From the NCBI GenBank assembly GCA_002327315.1, contig DCVI01000054.1:7507-19702 (forward strand): a stretch of DNA of 12,196 nt, in the 5' to 3' direction. Source of the stretch: Syntrophaceae bacterium UBA2192. GTDB lineage: Bacteria; Desulfobacterota; Syntrophia; Syntrophales; UBA2192. The notes below the pieces were generated by a model that was not told the origin of the DNA, ran no database searches, and saw only the letters and a program-made list of their open reading frames with translations. Below are positions 1 to 9,515 of the stretch, piece by piece. The translations under genes were made by a program, and so were the position numbers. Within the stretch, counting starts at the first letter, position 1, and the number at the start of each line of letters is the position of its first letter.

Positions 1-36
1 ACACCCAACCCCCCGTCTCAGGCCGCTGCATGTTTT

Positions 37-1245
37 TCAATCGGTGAACACCGCCGAGGCGTACGTCACGGCGCTTGAGGTGGCCGACTCCCGGTAGGTT
101 TCGTAATCGAGCAGGATTCCCCTTTTCCCTGTCATGAGCTCGGCCAGCAGGACCAGGGCCGGCAACCCGCAGACCTTGTACCGATCCCCCGTCCCGGCGG
201 CATTTTCGAAGATTGCCCGCCCGTTTCCGGCGATCAGGGAATCCAGGATAAGCCGGTCGTTGGCCTGCGCGAGCTCCAGGATCGACTCGGCGGGCACCCC
301 GTCGCCGAACTTGAGCCCCACATGCGAGAAGTCCACCCCCGCTACGAAGAGAACCTTCCCCCGTTTTTTCACCTCTGCCCGGATGGCCTCCACGAACACG
401 AGGAAGCGGCTGTCCTCCAGGGGATTCTGCCGGGCCAGGAGGTGCTCGTGGATCCCGCCGCAGAGGATCGGCACGATCGGAGTGCCCTTCAGGTAGTGGT
501 GAAGGAAGATCGTCTGGAACTCGATGGAGTGTTCGGTCTTGTGACCGAAATCATGTGTCGCCAGGGTGCCGGGCCGCGCGCTTTTCCCCAGGGCCTCGAC
601 AAACCCCCGGTCCGTCCGGATCTCGCCGAAAGGCGTCATGAAATTTTTCGGGGAAACGCAGAAGAGGCCGTCCTGGTGGTTGTGGTTGATTCCCAGGATC
701 ACCGCAAGATCGTATTGCCTTCCCTTCAGGTGCCTGTAGGCGTTCACGTAGGTGTGCCGCGCCACGCGGATGTCGATGTGGGGGGCGACGACGGCATGGA
801 TTTCCGGCAGGTGAAATTCCGGCGGGGGCAGCTCGCTTGCCGACTCCTCGATGAAACGGGCCAGTCTTTCCGGATCGGAGTCGTAGGACTTGCCGGCATG
901 GACACACAGGCGCCGCTCCTGCCGGGAAAAGGCCATAAAGAGCGAGTCCATTTCCCGCCGAAAGGTTTCACTGTTCAGGAGAAAAGCCCTGTCGAGGCTG
1001 CCGAGGAACTCTTCGATGTCCGAGAGAGGGACCGTGCGTCCCCCGCTGCGGTTCGTGAGCTCCCTCTGGATGTCCCGGATCTCGTGCCGGCCATCGAGCA
1101 TCTGCAAAAGCGGCAACGCGCCCGCATCGACGGCGATACGCTGGTTTCCCAGGTCGTGGGGGTCCTGGAAGACAATCATCCTGCGGCCCTCGACGAGGGT
1201 CATGACCATCTGGATGTCCGTTCGCAGGGCGGGTTTTTCGATCAT
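37..1245 (-). CDS. amrB: AmmeMemoRadiSam system protein B (Memo family) with PqqD-like N-terminal domain
   Basis: 402 aa. The C-terminal ~280 residues carry the Memo fold signatures: PHIDIR, LGINHNH, HKTEHSIEFQ, GVDFSHVG and a late cysteine (C359, in YKVCGLPAL) matching the conserved Memo His/Cys pocket. In bacteria this family is named for co-occurrence with an AMMECR1 protein and a radical SAM enzyme; its reaction is unsettled and neither partner is in this window. The first ~110 residues are extra relative to a ~270-300 aa Memo protein and look like a PqqD-type winged helix (hydrophobic pattern around ALPLLQMLDG, then EIRDIQREL and a closing FLGSLDRAFLL). I chose the ATG at 1245 because GGGAG lies 5 bases upstream; an in-frame TTG at 1290 would add 15 residues but has no clear ribosome-binding site. 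It lies 102 bp downstream of the DUF2784 gene on the same strand, possibly co-transcribed. Confidence 0.9.
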   Translation of the reverse strand: MIEKPALRTDIQMVMTLVEGRRMIVFQDPHDLGNQRIAVDAGALPLLQMLDGRHEIRDIQRELTNRSGGRTVPLSDIEEFLGSLDRAFLLNSETFRREMDSLFMAFSRQERRLCVHAGKSYDSDPERLARFIEESASELPPPEFHLPEIHAVVAPHIDIRVARHTYVNAYRHLKGRQYDLAVILGINHNHQDGLFCVSPKNFMTPFGEIRTDRGFVEALGKSARPGTLATHDFGHKTEHSIEFQTIFLHHYLKGTPIVPILCGGIHEHLLARQNPLEDSRFLVFVEAIRAEVKKRGKVLFVAGVDFSHVGLKFGDGVPAESILELAQANDRLILDSLIAGNGRAIFENAAGTGDRYKVCGLPALVLLAELMTGKRGILLDYETYRESATSSAVTYASAVFTD

Positions 1246-1347
1246 GGTGACTCCCGGGGGCAACGTAACCCATCGAAAGGGTGATTGCAAGGGGGGATCG
1301 CCGCAGGCGCCCGCACTTGCATGGCCGGGGATCTGTGTTATAAGAAA

Positions 1348-1749
1348 TCAGATCGCCTTCGTCTTTCTCGCAATCGGCCGAAACCAGAAGGACAGGACGA
1401 TGAGCGCAAGATAGGCCCCTGTGGCGTAGGTGATCTTTTCCAGGGTCACATTGTCCACGTAGATGAGACGCTCGATCGTCTCGATGATGAATTTCCCCGA
1501 ATAGACCTCCGCCCCCCGCCCCTCCGATTTGAGCCAGACTTCGAGATACGTGAGGGGGCAGATGGAGCGCGTGAGCTGCATCAGGACCATCCAGATCACG
1601 GCGGCCAGGTGGATGAGGCGCCACCGGGCGCTGTTGATCCACAGAACGACCGGGAAGCCCAGGATCACGAAGGCGATCCAGATAAAGTGGATCACGATGA
1701 CGATATCGGCGGCGATCGGGTAGAACATGGGGCAACCGACGGGAAACAC
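1348..1749 (-). CDS. DUF2784 family integral membrane protein
   Basis: 133 aa, small membrane protein of unknown function. Predicted membrane segments by eye at about residues 14-35, 43-62 and 107-125. The DUF2784 hallmarks are visible: an N-terminal helix beginning ADIVIVIHFIWIAFVILG, then HLAAVIW, and the ICPLTYLE motif followed by WLK and a glycine-containing stretch, with IYVDNVT near the end. Length is typical for the family. The start is a GTG at 1749, preceded by AGAGGGAAACG, a usable Shine-Dalgarno; the ATG at 1728 (seven residues later) has no purine-rich site. It is transcribed away from pcm, with a 65-bp gap between the two starts, so promoters for both directions should lie there, but I see no convincing -35/-10 pair. 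Confidence 0.85.
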   Translation of the reverse strand: MFPVGCPMFYPIAADIVIVIHFIWIAFVILGFPVVLWINSARWRLIHLAAVIWMVLMQLTRSICPLTYLEVWLKSEGRGAEVYSGKFIIETIERLIYVDNVTLEKITYATGAYLALIVLSFWFRPIARKTKAI

Positions 1750-1814
1750 CGTTTCCCTCTGTTTGCGATGTATTTGCCAACTCCCACGTCATGATACCAC
1801 AGGGGAGGGACGAC

Positions 1815-2561
1815 ATGAAAGCCCTCGTCACGTTTTCCGCCGCTGTCACAGCGGTGCTTCTGGCATCCTCGGTCCTCCTGCCGGGTGCGGCCGACGGCTG
1901 GTTTTTCGGCAAGCAGCCCACCTCGAAGGATTTCGAAACGCTTCGGGAAGCCATGGTCAGCGACCAGATCGTTGCCCGCGGGGTCCGCCAGGAGGCGGTT
2001 CTCAAGGCCATGCGAAGCACCCCCCGCCATCTCTTCGTGCCGGAGGATCGCATGCCCTCGGCCTATGAGGACAGGCCCCTGCCGATCGGTAACGGCCAGA
2101 CGATCTCCCAGCCCTACATCGTGGCTTACATGACGGAGATCCTGCAGCCCGATGGTTCGGGGACGGTCCTCGAGGTCGGCACCGGTTCCGGTTATCAGGC
2201 GGCCGTCCTCTCGCCCCTCTATAGGAAGGTTTATACGATAGAGATCATCCCCGAGTTGGCCGAATCGGCGAAGGCCCGTCTCCGGGACCTCGGTTTCAGC
2301 AACGTGGAGGTCCGGACGGGGGACGGCTATGCCGGGTGGCCCGACAAGGCTCCTTTCGACGCCATCATGGTGACGGCGGCAGCCGGACACATTCCGCCGC
2401 CCCTCATTGCCCAGTTGAAGGCAAAAGGGCGGATGGTTATCCCAGTGGGCAGCCCCTCCATGATCCAGCATATCATCCTGGTCGAGAAGGATCAGAAGGG
2501 AAACGTCACGACGAAAAGCCTGTTGCCCGTCCGGTTTGTCCCGCTGACGGGTGGACGCTGA
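1815..2561 (+). CDS. pcm: Protein-L-isoaspartate O-methyltransferase, exported form
   Basis: 248 aa. Repairs isomerised aspartyl/asparaginyl residues in proteins by S-adenosylmethionine-dependent methylation. Family motifs present: an N-terminal AMVSDQIVARGV helix, RHLFVPE (residues 71-77), AYEDRPLPIGNGQTISQPYIVAYM, the SAM-binding loop VLEVGTGSGYQAAVL (118-132), YTIEIIPELA and the post-I region VRTGDGYAGWPDKAPFDAIMVTAAA. Start chosen at 1815 because GGGAGGGACGAC precedes it; an ATG at 1791 in the same frame lacks one. With this start the protein opens MKALVTF, a ~19-residue hydrophobic core and a small-residue stretch (PGAADG), i.e. a Sec-type signal peptide, so it probably repairs envelope or periplasmic proteins. 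There is no lipobox cysteine. Exported Pcm variants are known in Gram-negative bacteria. Confidence 0.93.
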   Translation: MKALVTFSAAVTAVLLASSVLLPGAADGWFFGKQPTSKDFETLREAMVSDQIVARGVRQEAVLKAMRSTPRHLFVPEDRMPSAYEDRPLPIGNGQTISQPYIVAYMTEILQPDGSGTVLEVGTGSGYQAAVLSPLYRKVYTIEIIPELAESAKARLRDLGFSNVEVRTGDGYAGWPDKAPFDAIMVTAAAGHIPPPLIAQLKAKGRMVIPVGSPSMIQHIILVEKDQKGNVTTKSLLPVRFVPLTGGR

Positions 2562-2567
2562 ATAATA

Positions 2568-2600
2568 GTGACCGGTGACCGGTGAGGGACCGGGAGTTTT
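2568..2600 (+). terminator. Heptamer repeat doubling as a weak intrinsic terminator after pcm
   Basis: Starting 7 bp after the pcm stop, the heptamer GTGACCG occurs twice in tandem and is followed by GTGAGGG (2568-2588). The last units fold as CCGGT (2579-2583), loop GAGGG, ACCGG (2589-2593), followed by GAGTTTT. This resembles a short rho-independent terminator with a 4-base T run; another T5 run follows around 2611. Strength is uncertain. Confidence 0.45.
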
Positions 2601-2871
2601 AGCTATTGCTTTTTGGGAGCGTTTGCCGACCCTTGAACCCCTGAACCGGCATTGACGACATGACTGCCAAACCCTTTCCTGTCTGGCGCATCCTGCGGCC
2701 TCTCTTTGCAGCTCTCGGCGACGGCCTGCCGGTCTGCCAATCAGGCCGGTCCATCCCGGCTCCGGCCTTCGGGACGGGAGAAGAGAACGAAATTTCTCCT
2801 CTGCCGGGCCTCGAGACTTGTTCCGAGGCGGCCGGGCACAAAAGTTGCTTTAATGTTCACGGGTTGACATT
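2601..2871 (+). promoter_or_regulatory. Gap between pcm and the HDOD kinase, with 5' leader hairpin
   Basis: This stretch has no convincing gene. It contains an 8-bp-period pair (ACCCTTGA, ACCCCTGA) around 2630 and, 34 bp before the next start codon, an imperfect hairpin at 2802-2838: GCCTCG pairs with CGAGGC across a 10-base loop, flanked by further pairing of TGCCGG with CCGGGCA containing small bulges. It has no T-run on the plus strand, so it would be a leader structure rather than a terminator. I do not see a convincing promoter; a TTGACA-like hexamer at 2864 lies too close to the start codon to serve. Confidence 0.35.
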
Positions 2872-5061
2872 ATGGAAACGAGACAAACCATCACGGATGA
2901 CCGGGCGGCGTATTTCCTGTCGCGCATCGAGGCGGCGAGGAACCTCCCATCGCTTCCCCAGGTGCTCCTCAAGCTCATCGAGGCCTGCCGCAACGAGGAG
3001 ATGACCATCCGGGACATCGCGCAGATCGTCAGCGGGGATTCCGCCCTCTCGGCGAGGATCCTGGGGATCGTCAATGCCCCTTTCTACCGCCGCGCGGAGA
3101 AGATTGTCCGGATGGATGACGCCCTGTTCCAGTTGGGACGCGACGCCGTGCGCAGCGTCGCCATCAGCGCCTCCATCCACCAGGTCTTCTCCAGGGTCAA
3201 TGGCCAGTCCCTTTTCAACATGAAGCTTTACTGGCGTCATGCCCTGCTCTGTGCCGTGCTGGCCCGGCGTCTCTCCGAGAAAACAGCCTACAAGGCCCCC
3301 GAACTCTCTTTTCTCTCCGGGATCCTTCACGATGTGGGAAGGATGGTCCTCTGGGTCAACTTCCCCGATGAGTACGGGAAAGTGCTCCAGGCGGCCCGGA
3401 ACCGGTCGGAGACGCTCCTCGAGGGGGAGCTCAAAATGGGCATCACTCACGCCGAGGTGGGCTCCTGGCTGCTGAACCGCTGGGGCCTCGACGCGTTCAC
3501 AGCCGATGCAGCCCGATACCATCACGAGCCGCTGGAGAGGATTCACAACGCCTTCCCGCTCATCAAGATCATCTACGCGGCGAACATCCTCTCCGACATG
3601 CCCGATTCGGATTTTTCCCGTTACAAGGTGATCCGGAAGCTCTTCGGCATCGGCTTCACCGATATCACGGATATGCTCTCGGCCGCCCAGGAGGAGGTGC
3701 GGGAACTCGCCGAAGCACTCGACATCCAGATCGAGCCCGTCGATCGGCATTCCCCGCCCCTCGACGGCAGGGAAGAGGCAAAAGAGGAAGCGCTCACCGG
3801 CGAAGTCAGAGACGTGGCGCTCCTGCAGGCAGCCATGCAGGGCCTCATGGAGGCTCCCGACCGGGATGCCATACAGAGAGCCGCCAGGCAGGGGATCGAG
3901 GTCCTCTTCGGAACGCCGGCCATCATGCTCTTTTTGCTGGATCGCGACCGCGAACTGCTTGTGATGCAGGATCCCGCCGGCTCCAGGCTGCCACCCGGGC
4001 AGGAGCTGACGATTCCCATGGGGAGAAACGAGTCGCTTCCCGTGAGGGCGTTGACACAGAAAGCAATCCTCGGCACCCCGGAGCGGCGCGATCGGGGCGC
4101 ACTCACGATCATGGACGAAATGCTCGTCCACATCCTGGGGAGCGAAGAGATCCTGTGCGTGCCCCTGGTGACCCAGAAGGAAACGGTGGGCGTTTTTATC
4201 ATCGGGGCGGAGCGTGCCGCCATGGCTCCGATTGCGGCCCAGTCGAGGCTCCTCACCCTCTATGCGGACCAGGTGGCCATGTCCCTGCGTCTCGACCAGA
4301 TGCGAAAGGCCCAGACCCGGCTTTACCAGGCCGGCCGTCTTGCCGCCTCTTCTGCGCTGGCCCGCAAGGTGGCCCACGAGGTGAACAACCCGCTGAGCAT
4401 CATCAAGAATTACCTCAAAATCCTCGGGATGAAGCTCGATGCCGACAACACGGCCCAGGACGAGTTGCGGATTGTCAACGAGGAGATCGACCGCGTGGCG
4501 CTCATCATCTGCCAGCTGACCGATCTGACCTCCGAGAAAGACCGCGTGCGCCAGTCGGTGGACGTCAACGGCCTGCTGCGGGACCTTGCCACGATCATCG
4601 AAAAGTCTTTCTCGACGTCGAGCCGGATCCGCTTCCATCTCGATCTGGACCCGACCCTGCCGGGGCTCGTTACGGACCGCAACGGCCTCAAGCAGGTCCT
4701 GATCAACCTCCTCAAGAATGCCATCGAGGCGATCAGGCAGGGCGGCAACCTCTACGTCCGGACGAAGGGCCTCGTCACGCGCGATCTGGAGGAGATGGCC
4801 GTAAAACGGGAGGGCAAGGCGGAACAGTACGTGGAAATCTCCGTGCGCGATGACGGCCCCGGCATCCCCGAGGCGGTCAGGCAGCGCCTCTTCGAGCCCT
4901 ATGTGACGACGAAAGGGGAGGGCCACTCGGGCCTCGGCCTCTCCGTCGTTCACAGCATCGTCAAGGATCTCGGAGGAACGATCCAGTGCGAAAGCGCGGA
5001 AGGCAAAGGGACGACCTTTGTGATCCGCTTTCCCCTGAATGGGGTCACGAAAACAGCATGA
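2872..5061 (+). CDS. HDOD-GAF-histidine kinase
   Basis: 729 aa, predicted cytoplasmic (no membrane segment). Order: HDOD domain (about 20-215, LPSLPQVLLKLIE through ARYHHEPLERIHNAFPL), a GAF-like sensor (about 315-480), HisKA H-box RKVAHEVNNPLS with phospho-acceptor His502, and HATPase_c with N-box NLLKNAIEAI (Asn616), G1 DDGPGIP (about 660-666), F-box LFEPYVTTK and G2 GHSGLGLS. HDOD domains are degenerate relatives of HD-GYP/HD phosphohydrolases; here several HD-type residues persist (WRHA, ILHDVG, THAEVG, RYHHEP). The ATG at 2872 is the only candidate: an in-frame TAA lies 18 codon-bases upstream at 2851, and the ribosome-binding site is weak. It probably phosphorylates a receiver, the nearest being the N-terminal receiver of the following gene, 13 bp downstream in an apparent operon. 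The input signal is unknown. Confidence 0.92.
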   Translation: METRQTITDDRAAYFLSRIEAARNLPSLPQVLLKLIEACRNEEMTIRDIAQIVSGDSALSARILGIVNAPFYRRAEKIVRMDDALFQLGRDAVRSVAISASIHQVFSRVNGQSLFNMKLYWRHALLCAVLARRLSEKTAYKAPELSFLSGILHDVGRMVLWVNFPDEYGKVLQAARNRSETLLEGELKMGITHAEVGSWLLNRWGLDAFTADAARYHHEPLERIHNAFPLIKIIYAANILSDMPDSDFSRYKVIRKLFGIGFTDITDMLSAAQEEVRELAEALDIQIEPVDRHSPPLDGREEAKEEALTGEVRDVALLQAAMQGLMEAPDRDAIQRAARQGIEVLFGTPAIMLFLLDRDRELLVMQDPAGSRLPPGQELTIPMGRNESLPVRALTQKAILGTPERRDRGALTIMDEMLVHILGSEEILCVPLVTQKETVGVFIIGAERAAMAPIAAQSRLLTLYADQVAMSLRLDQMRKAQTRLYQAGRLAASSALARKVAHEVNNPLSIIKNYLKILGMKLDADNTAQDELRIVNEEIDRVALIICQLTDLTSEKDRVRQSVDVNGLLRDLATIIEKSFSTSSRIRFHLDLDPTLPGLVTDRNGLKQVLINLLKNAIEAIRQGGNLYVRTKGLVTRDLEEMAVKREGKAEQYVEISVRDDGPGIPEAVRQRLFEPYVTTKGEGHSGLGLSVVHSIVKDLGGTIQCESAEGKGTTFVIRFPLNGVTKTA

Positions 5062-5074
5062 GTCGGAGCAGACA

Positions 5075-7036
<1,962 letters not shown>

Positions 7037-7042
7037 TGATTT

Positions 7043-7131
7043 AGGTAGCAGGTAACAGGTGACAGGTAACAGGTAAAAGAAAAAACCCTGTAAACCTAAA
7101 CCTGCCACCTGCGACCTGTCACCTGACACCT
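7043..7131. repeat. Inverted array of degenerate heptamers (CAGGTNN)
   Basis: Directly after the hybrid kinase. The left arm (7043-7075) reads as five 7-bp units on the plus strand: (c)AGGTAG, CAGGTAA, CAGGTGA, CAGGTAA, CAGGTAA. The right arm (about 7100-7131) has five units of the same heptamer on the opposite strand, with the two variable positions different. The arms can pair through the constant CAGGT cores, with mismatches at the variable bases, around an A-rich ~25-base loop. The right arm is followed by TTTCATTTT, so the transcript could terminate here. This is not a perfect hairpin terminator. Confidence 0.85.
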
Positions 7132-7172
7132 TTCATTTTCCCCCGAAATGTACTATGCATGACGAGGTACTG

Positions 7173-7208
7173 CCCCGGCGGGTTTTCGGGGTGATCCGAA
7201 CGCCGGGG
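7173..7208 (+). promoter_or_regulatory. Nested hairpin overlapping the sirtuin ribosome-binding site
   Basis: CCCCGGCG (7173-7180) is perfectly complementary to CGCCGGGG (7201-7208). Inside the loop TTCGG pairs with CCGAA, giving 13 base pairs interrupted by one 4-base bulge (GGTT) and closed by a 6-base loop. The 3' strand runs straight into the Shine-Dalgarno region (GGGGAGAGG, start codon at 7220), so its G-run is shared by stem and ribosome-binding site. Folding would partly mask initiation of the cluster's first gene. No ligand-binding fold is recognised. Confidence 0.55.
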
Positions 7209-7219
7209 AGAGGTTCGTC

Positions 7220-8020
7220 ATGGGTGACATGCTGCAGGAGACCGTGGAGAAAACAGCCGGGCTGATAGCCGGTGCGAAGCGGATCGTCGTCTTTACCGGG
7301 GCGGGGGTCAGCACGGAATCGGGCATCCCCGATTTCCGCAGCCCCGGCGGGATCTGGTCCCGTTTCGACCCCGAGGAATTCACCATCTACCGATTTCTCG
7401 CAAGCGCCGAGACGCGCCTGAAGCAGTGGAAGCTTCTCATCGAGAGCGGTCTCATCGTCAACGCGAAGCCCAACCGGGCCCACCTGGCCGTGGCCGAGCT
7501 TGAGCATCTTGGAAAGCTCGACTGCGTCATCACGCAGAACATCGACAACCTCCACCAGAAGGCGGGCAATTCCCCGGGCAAGGTCTTCGAGCTTCACGGG
7601 ACCATGAACTTCGCCAGGTGCCTGGGCTGCTTTCAGCGATATTCCATGGAGGATCTCTTCCGTCGAACCACATTGAATGACGGGGCGCCCCTGTGCCCCG
7701 AGTGCGACGGCATCCTCAAGCCCGACGTGATCTTCTTCGGAGAGCAGCTTCCCGAAGAGGCGCTTCGGCAGGCCGTCGAGCATTCCCGGCACTGCGATCT
7801 GCTCATTGTCGTGGGTTCGTCGCTGGTGGTCTACCCGGCGGCCTACATGCCCGTCTATGCCAAGGAGGCAGGGGCCGCCGTCGCGATCGTCAACCTCACC
7901 GTGACGGATTTCGACCATCAGGCCGATGTGGTCATCCACGGGAAAGCCGGGGAGGTGATGCCGCTCATCCTGCAGGCGGTCAAGCGCAACCTGGGTGTCA
8001 CCGGCGGAGACGCCGCCTGA
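7220..8020 (+). CDS. cobB: NAD-dependent protein deacylase (sirtuin, Sir2 family)
   Basis: 266 aa. Removes acyl groups from lysine using NAD, releasing nicotinamide and O-acyl-ADP-ribose; cytoplasmic. Motifs: NAD-binding GAGVSTESGIPDFRS (27-41), TQNIDNLH (105-112), catalytic His126 in FELHGT, a four-cysteine zinc site (Cys134, Cys137, Cys159, Cys162), KPDVIFFGE, and VGSSLVVYPAA. Length is normal for a bacterial sirtuin. GAGAGG upstream of the ATG supports the start; a second ATG three codons on is possible. It is the first gene of a cluster and is separated by only 13 bp from the NRDE gene. The acyl preference (acetyl, succinyl or other) cannot be read with confidence from the sequence. Confidence 0.95.
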   Translation: MGDMLQETVEKTAGLIAGAKRIVVFTGAGVSTESGIPDFRSPGGIWSRFDPEEFTIYRFLASAETRLKQWKLLIESGLIVNAKPNRAHLAVAELEHLGKLDCVITQNIDNLHQKAGNSPGKVFELHGTMNFARCLGCFQRYSMEDLFRRTTLNDGAPLCPECDGILKPDVIFFGEQLPEEALRQAVEHSRHCDLLIVVGSSLVVYPAAYMPVYAKEAGAAVAIVNLTVTDFDHQADVVIHGKAGEVMPLILQAVKRNLGVTGGDAA

Positions 8021-8033
8021 GAAGGACCGGAAC

Positions 8034-8801
8034 ATGTGCCTGTTTTTCTGCGCCTTCGAGATCCACCCGAAGTACCGGCTCATCATCGCGGCCAACCGCG
8101 ACGAGTTCTACGAACGCCCCTCGCAGCCGGCCGCCTTCTGGCCCGAGGCGCCGGAGCTTCTGGCGGGGAAGGACCTTCAGGGCGGGGGCACCTGGTTCGG
8201 TATCACCCGCTCCGGGCGGATTGCCGCCATCACGAATTACCGCGATCCCCGGGCACACCGCAATGACGCGCCTTCGCGGGGTCTTCTGCTGACGGACTAT
8301 CTCCTCGGGTCTGCCGATCCCGCCGGCTACCTCGACCGGGTCAGCCGGAAGGGAGCAGCCTACAACGGCTTCAATCTCATCGCCGGGACGCCTCGGGAGC
8401 TTTACTATACCTCCAACCGCAAAGCCGGTGTCATCGCACTCACCCCGGGGCTTTACGGCCTGAGCAACCACCTTCTCGACACGCCCTGGCCGAAGGTGGC
8501 CCGGGGTAAGGAGGCATTCGGCGAGCTCCTGTCCCGGGACGGAGACCCGGATCCAGAGTCGCTTTTCGACATCCTGTCCGACCGCTCCATCGTGGAGGAC
8601 CGGCTGCTGCCCGAAACCGGCATCGGGCTGGACTGGGAGCGGATCCTGTCGGCGCGCTTCATCGTGAGCCCCGTCTACGGGACCCGGTCGTCCACCTTGC
8701 TTCTTGTCGACCGGGAGGACCGTGTGACGTTCATCGAGCGCAACTTCAACTCCAGCCCCGGGCCGGGTGAGACGGCGCGCTTCGAGTTTGCCATATCCTG
8801 A
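8034..8801 (+). CDS. NRDE/TANGO2 family protein
   Basis: 255 aa. Family signature: MCLFFCAFEIHP, then AANRDEFYERP with the name-giving NRDE at residues 21-24, followed by WPEAPELLAGKDLQGGGTWFGI, AAITNYRDP and SRGLLL. The residue after the initiator Met is Cys2, which fits the N-terminal-nucleophile-hydrolase-like fold reported for this family if Met is removed. The reaction in bacteria is unknown; human TANGO2 is linked to metabolic crisis and has been discussed in haem and lipid handling. I start at 8034 (AGAAGGA upstream) because it places Cys2 in the canonical position; an ATG at 7995 in frame would overlap the sirtuin gene. Gaps of 13 bp upstream and 21 bp downstream indicate co-transcription. 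Confidence 0.93.
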   Translation: MCLFFCAFEIHPKYRLIIAANRDEFYERPSQPAAFWPEAPELLAGKDLQGGGTWFGITRSGRIAAITNYRDPRAHRNDAPSRGLLLTDYLLGSADPAGYLDRVSRKGAAYNGFNLIAGTPRELYYTSNRKAGVIALTPGLYGLSNHLLDTPWPKVARGKEAFGELLSRDGDPDPESLFDILSDRSIVEDRLLPETGIGLDWERILSARFIVSPVYGTRSSTLLLVDREDRVTFIERNFNSSPGPGETARFEFAIS

Positions 8802-8822
8802 AACGGCACGGAGGAAGGCGAC

Positions 8823-9515
8823 GTGAATGGGCTTGTCCAGATCGCAGGAATGCGAAGCCTGGAAGAGGCGAGGATGCTCCTGGAGGCCGGCGTGGACTGG
8901 CTCGGCTTTCCCCTGCGACTGGATATCCATTCCGAGGACCTGTCTGCCGAAGAGGTCTCCGGGATCATTGCCTCTCTCGGCATGGGCGATCGGGCCGTCC
9001 TGATCACCTACCTGGTGAAGGCAACGGAAATCGCCGGACTTGCCGCCATGCTGGGGTGCCGCCGGGTTCAGCTGCACGGCGGTATCACGGCGGGCGAGGT
9101 GCGCCTCCTGAAGAATTCCGACTCCGGGCTCTTCCTGATCAAGTCGCTCGTCGTGAGGCCGGGGAATATCGATGAGCTTGCAGGCATTGCCGGGGACTTC
9201 GGGCCCCTGGTCGATGCCTTCATCACGGATACCTGGGACCCGAAAACGGGCGCCAGCGGGGCCACGGGAAAGACCCACGACTGGGACGCAAGCCGCCGGA
9301 TCGTGGAGTCGGCAGCAAGGCCGGTCATCCTGGCCGGGGGCCTCACGCCGGATAACGTCGGCCGCGCGATCGTGCAGGTTCGACCGGAGGGCGTCGATGC
9401 TCACACCGGGGTGGAAGGAGCGGATGGGATGAAGGACCCCATTCGCGTCAGGGCCTTTGTCGAGGAAGCCCGCAGGGCCTTCGCCCTGCTGAAAAGGAAA
9501 GAGTTCCGATCATGA
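8823..9515 (+). CDS. Phosphoribosylanthranilate isomerase-like (TrpF-like) TIM-barrel protein, catalytic Cys absent
   Basis: 230 aa. TrpF-type (beta/alpha)8 features: the opening strand VQIAGM followed by SLEEARMLLEAGVDWLGF, RVQLHG (81-86), FITDTW with Asp136 at the family's catalytic-acid position, a GATGKTHDW loop, PVILAGGLTPDNV and GVDAHTGVEG...KDP, which in TrpF bind the substrate phosphates. True TrpF begins VKICGI and its cysteine is the general base; here the position is Ala8. The KSPR-type loop after the second strand is also replaced. There are no other trp genes nearby, so a different phospho-sugar substrate, or a non-catalytic role, is likely (inference). The start is a GTG with GGAGGA seven bases upstream. 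The stop overlaps the next start (ATGA). Confidence 0.85.
   Translation: MNGLVQIAGMRSLEEARMLLEAGVDWLGFPLRLDIHSEDLSAEEVSGIIASLGMGDRAVLITYLVKATEIAGLAAMLGCRRVQLHGGITAGEVRLLKNSDSGLFLIKSLVVRPGNIDELAGIAGDFGPLVDAFITDTWDPKTGASGATGKTHDWDASRRIVESAARPVILAGGLTPDNVGRAIVQVRPEGVDAHTGVEGADGMKDPIRVRAFVEEARRAFALLKRKEFRS

Noticed and set aside
2683..2697. A TGGCGC...TGC sequence resembling a sigma54 promoter upstream of the HDOD gene
   Set aside because: The GG-to-GC spacing is 8, not the required 10.
2660..3004. A 114-codon plus-strand ORF overlapping the start of the HDOD gene
   Set aside because: No ribosome-binding site, extends 130 bp into the HDOD reading frame, and the C-terminal part is Ser/Arg-rich shadow sequence.
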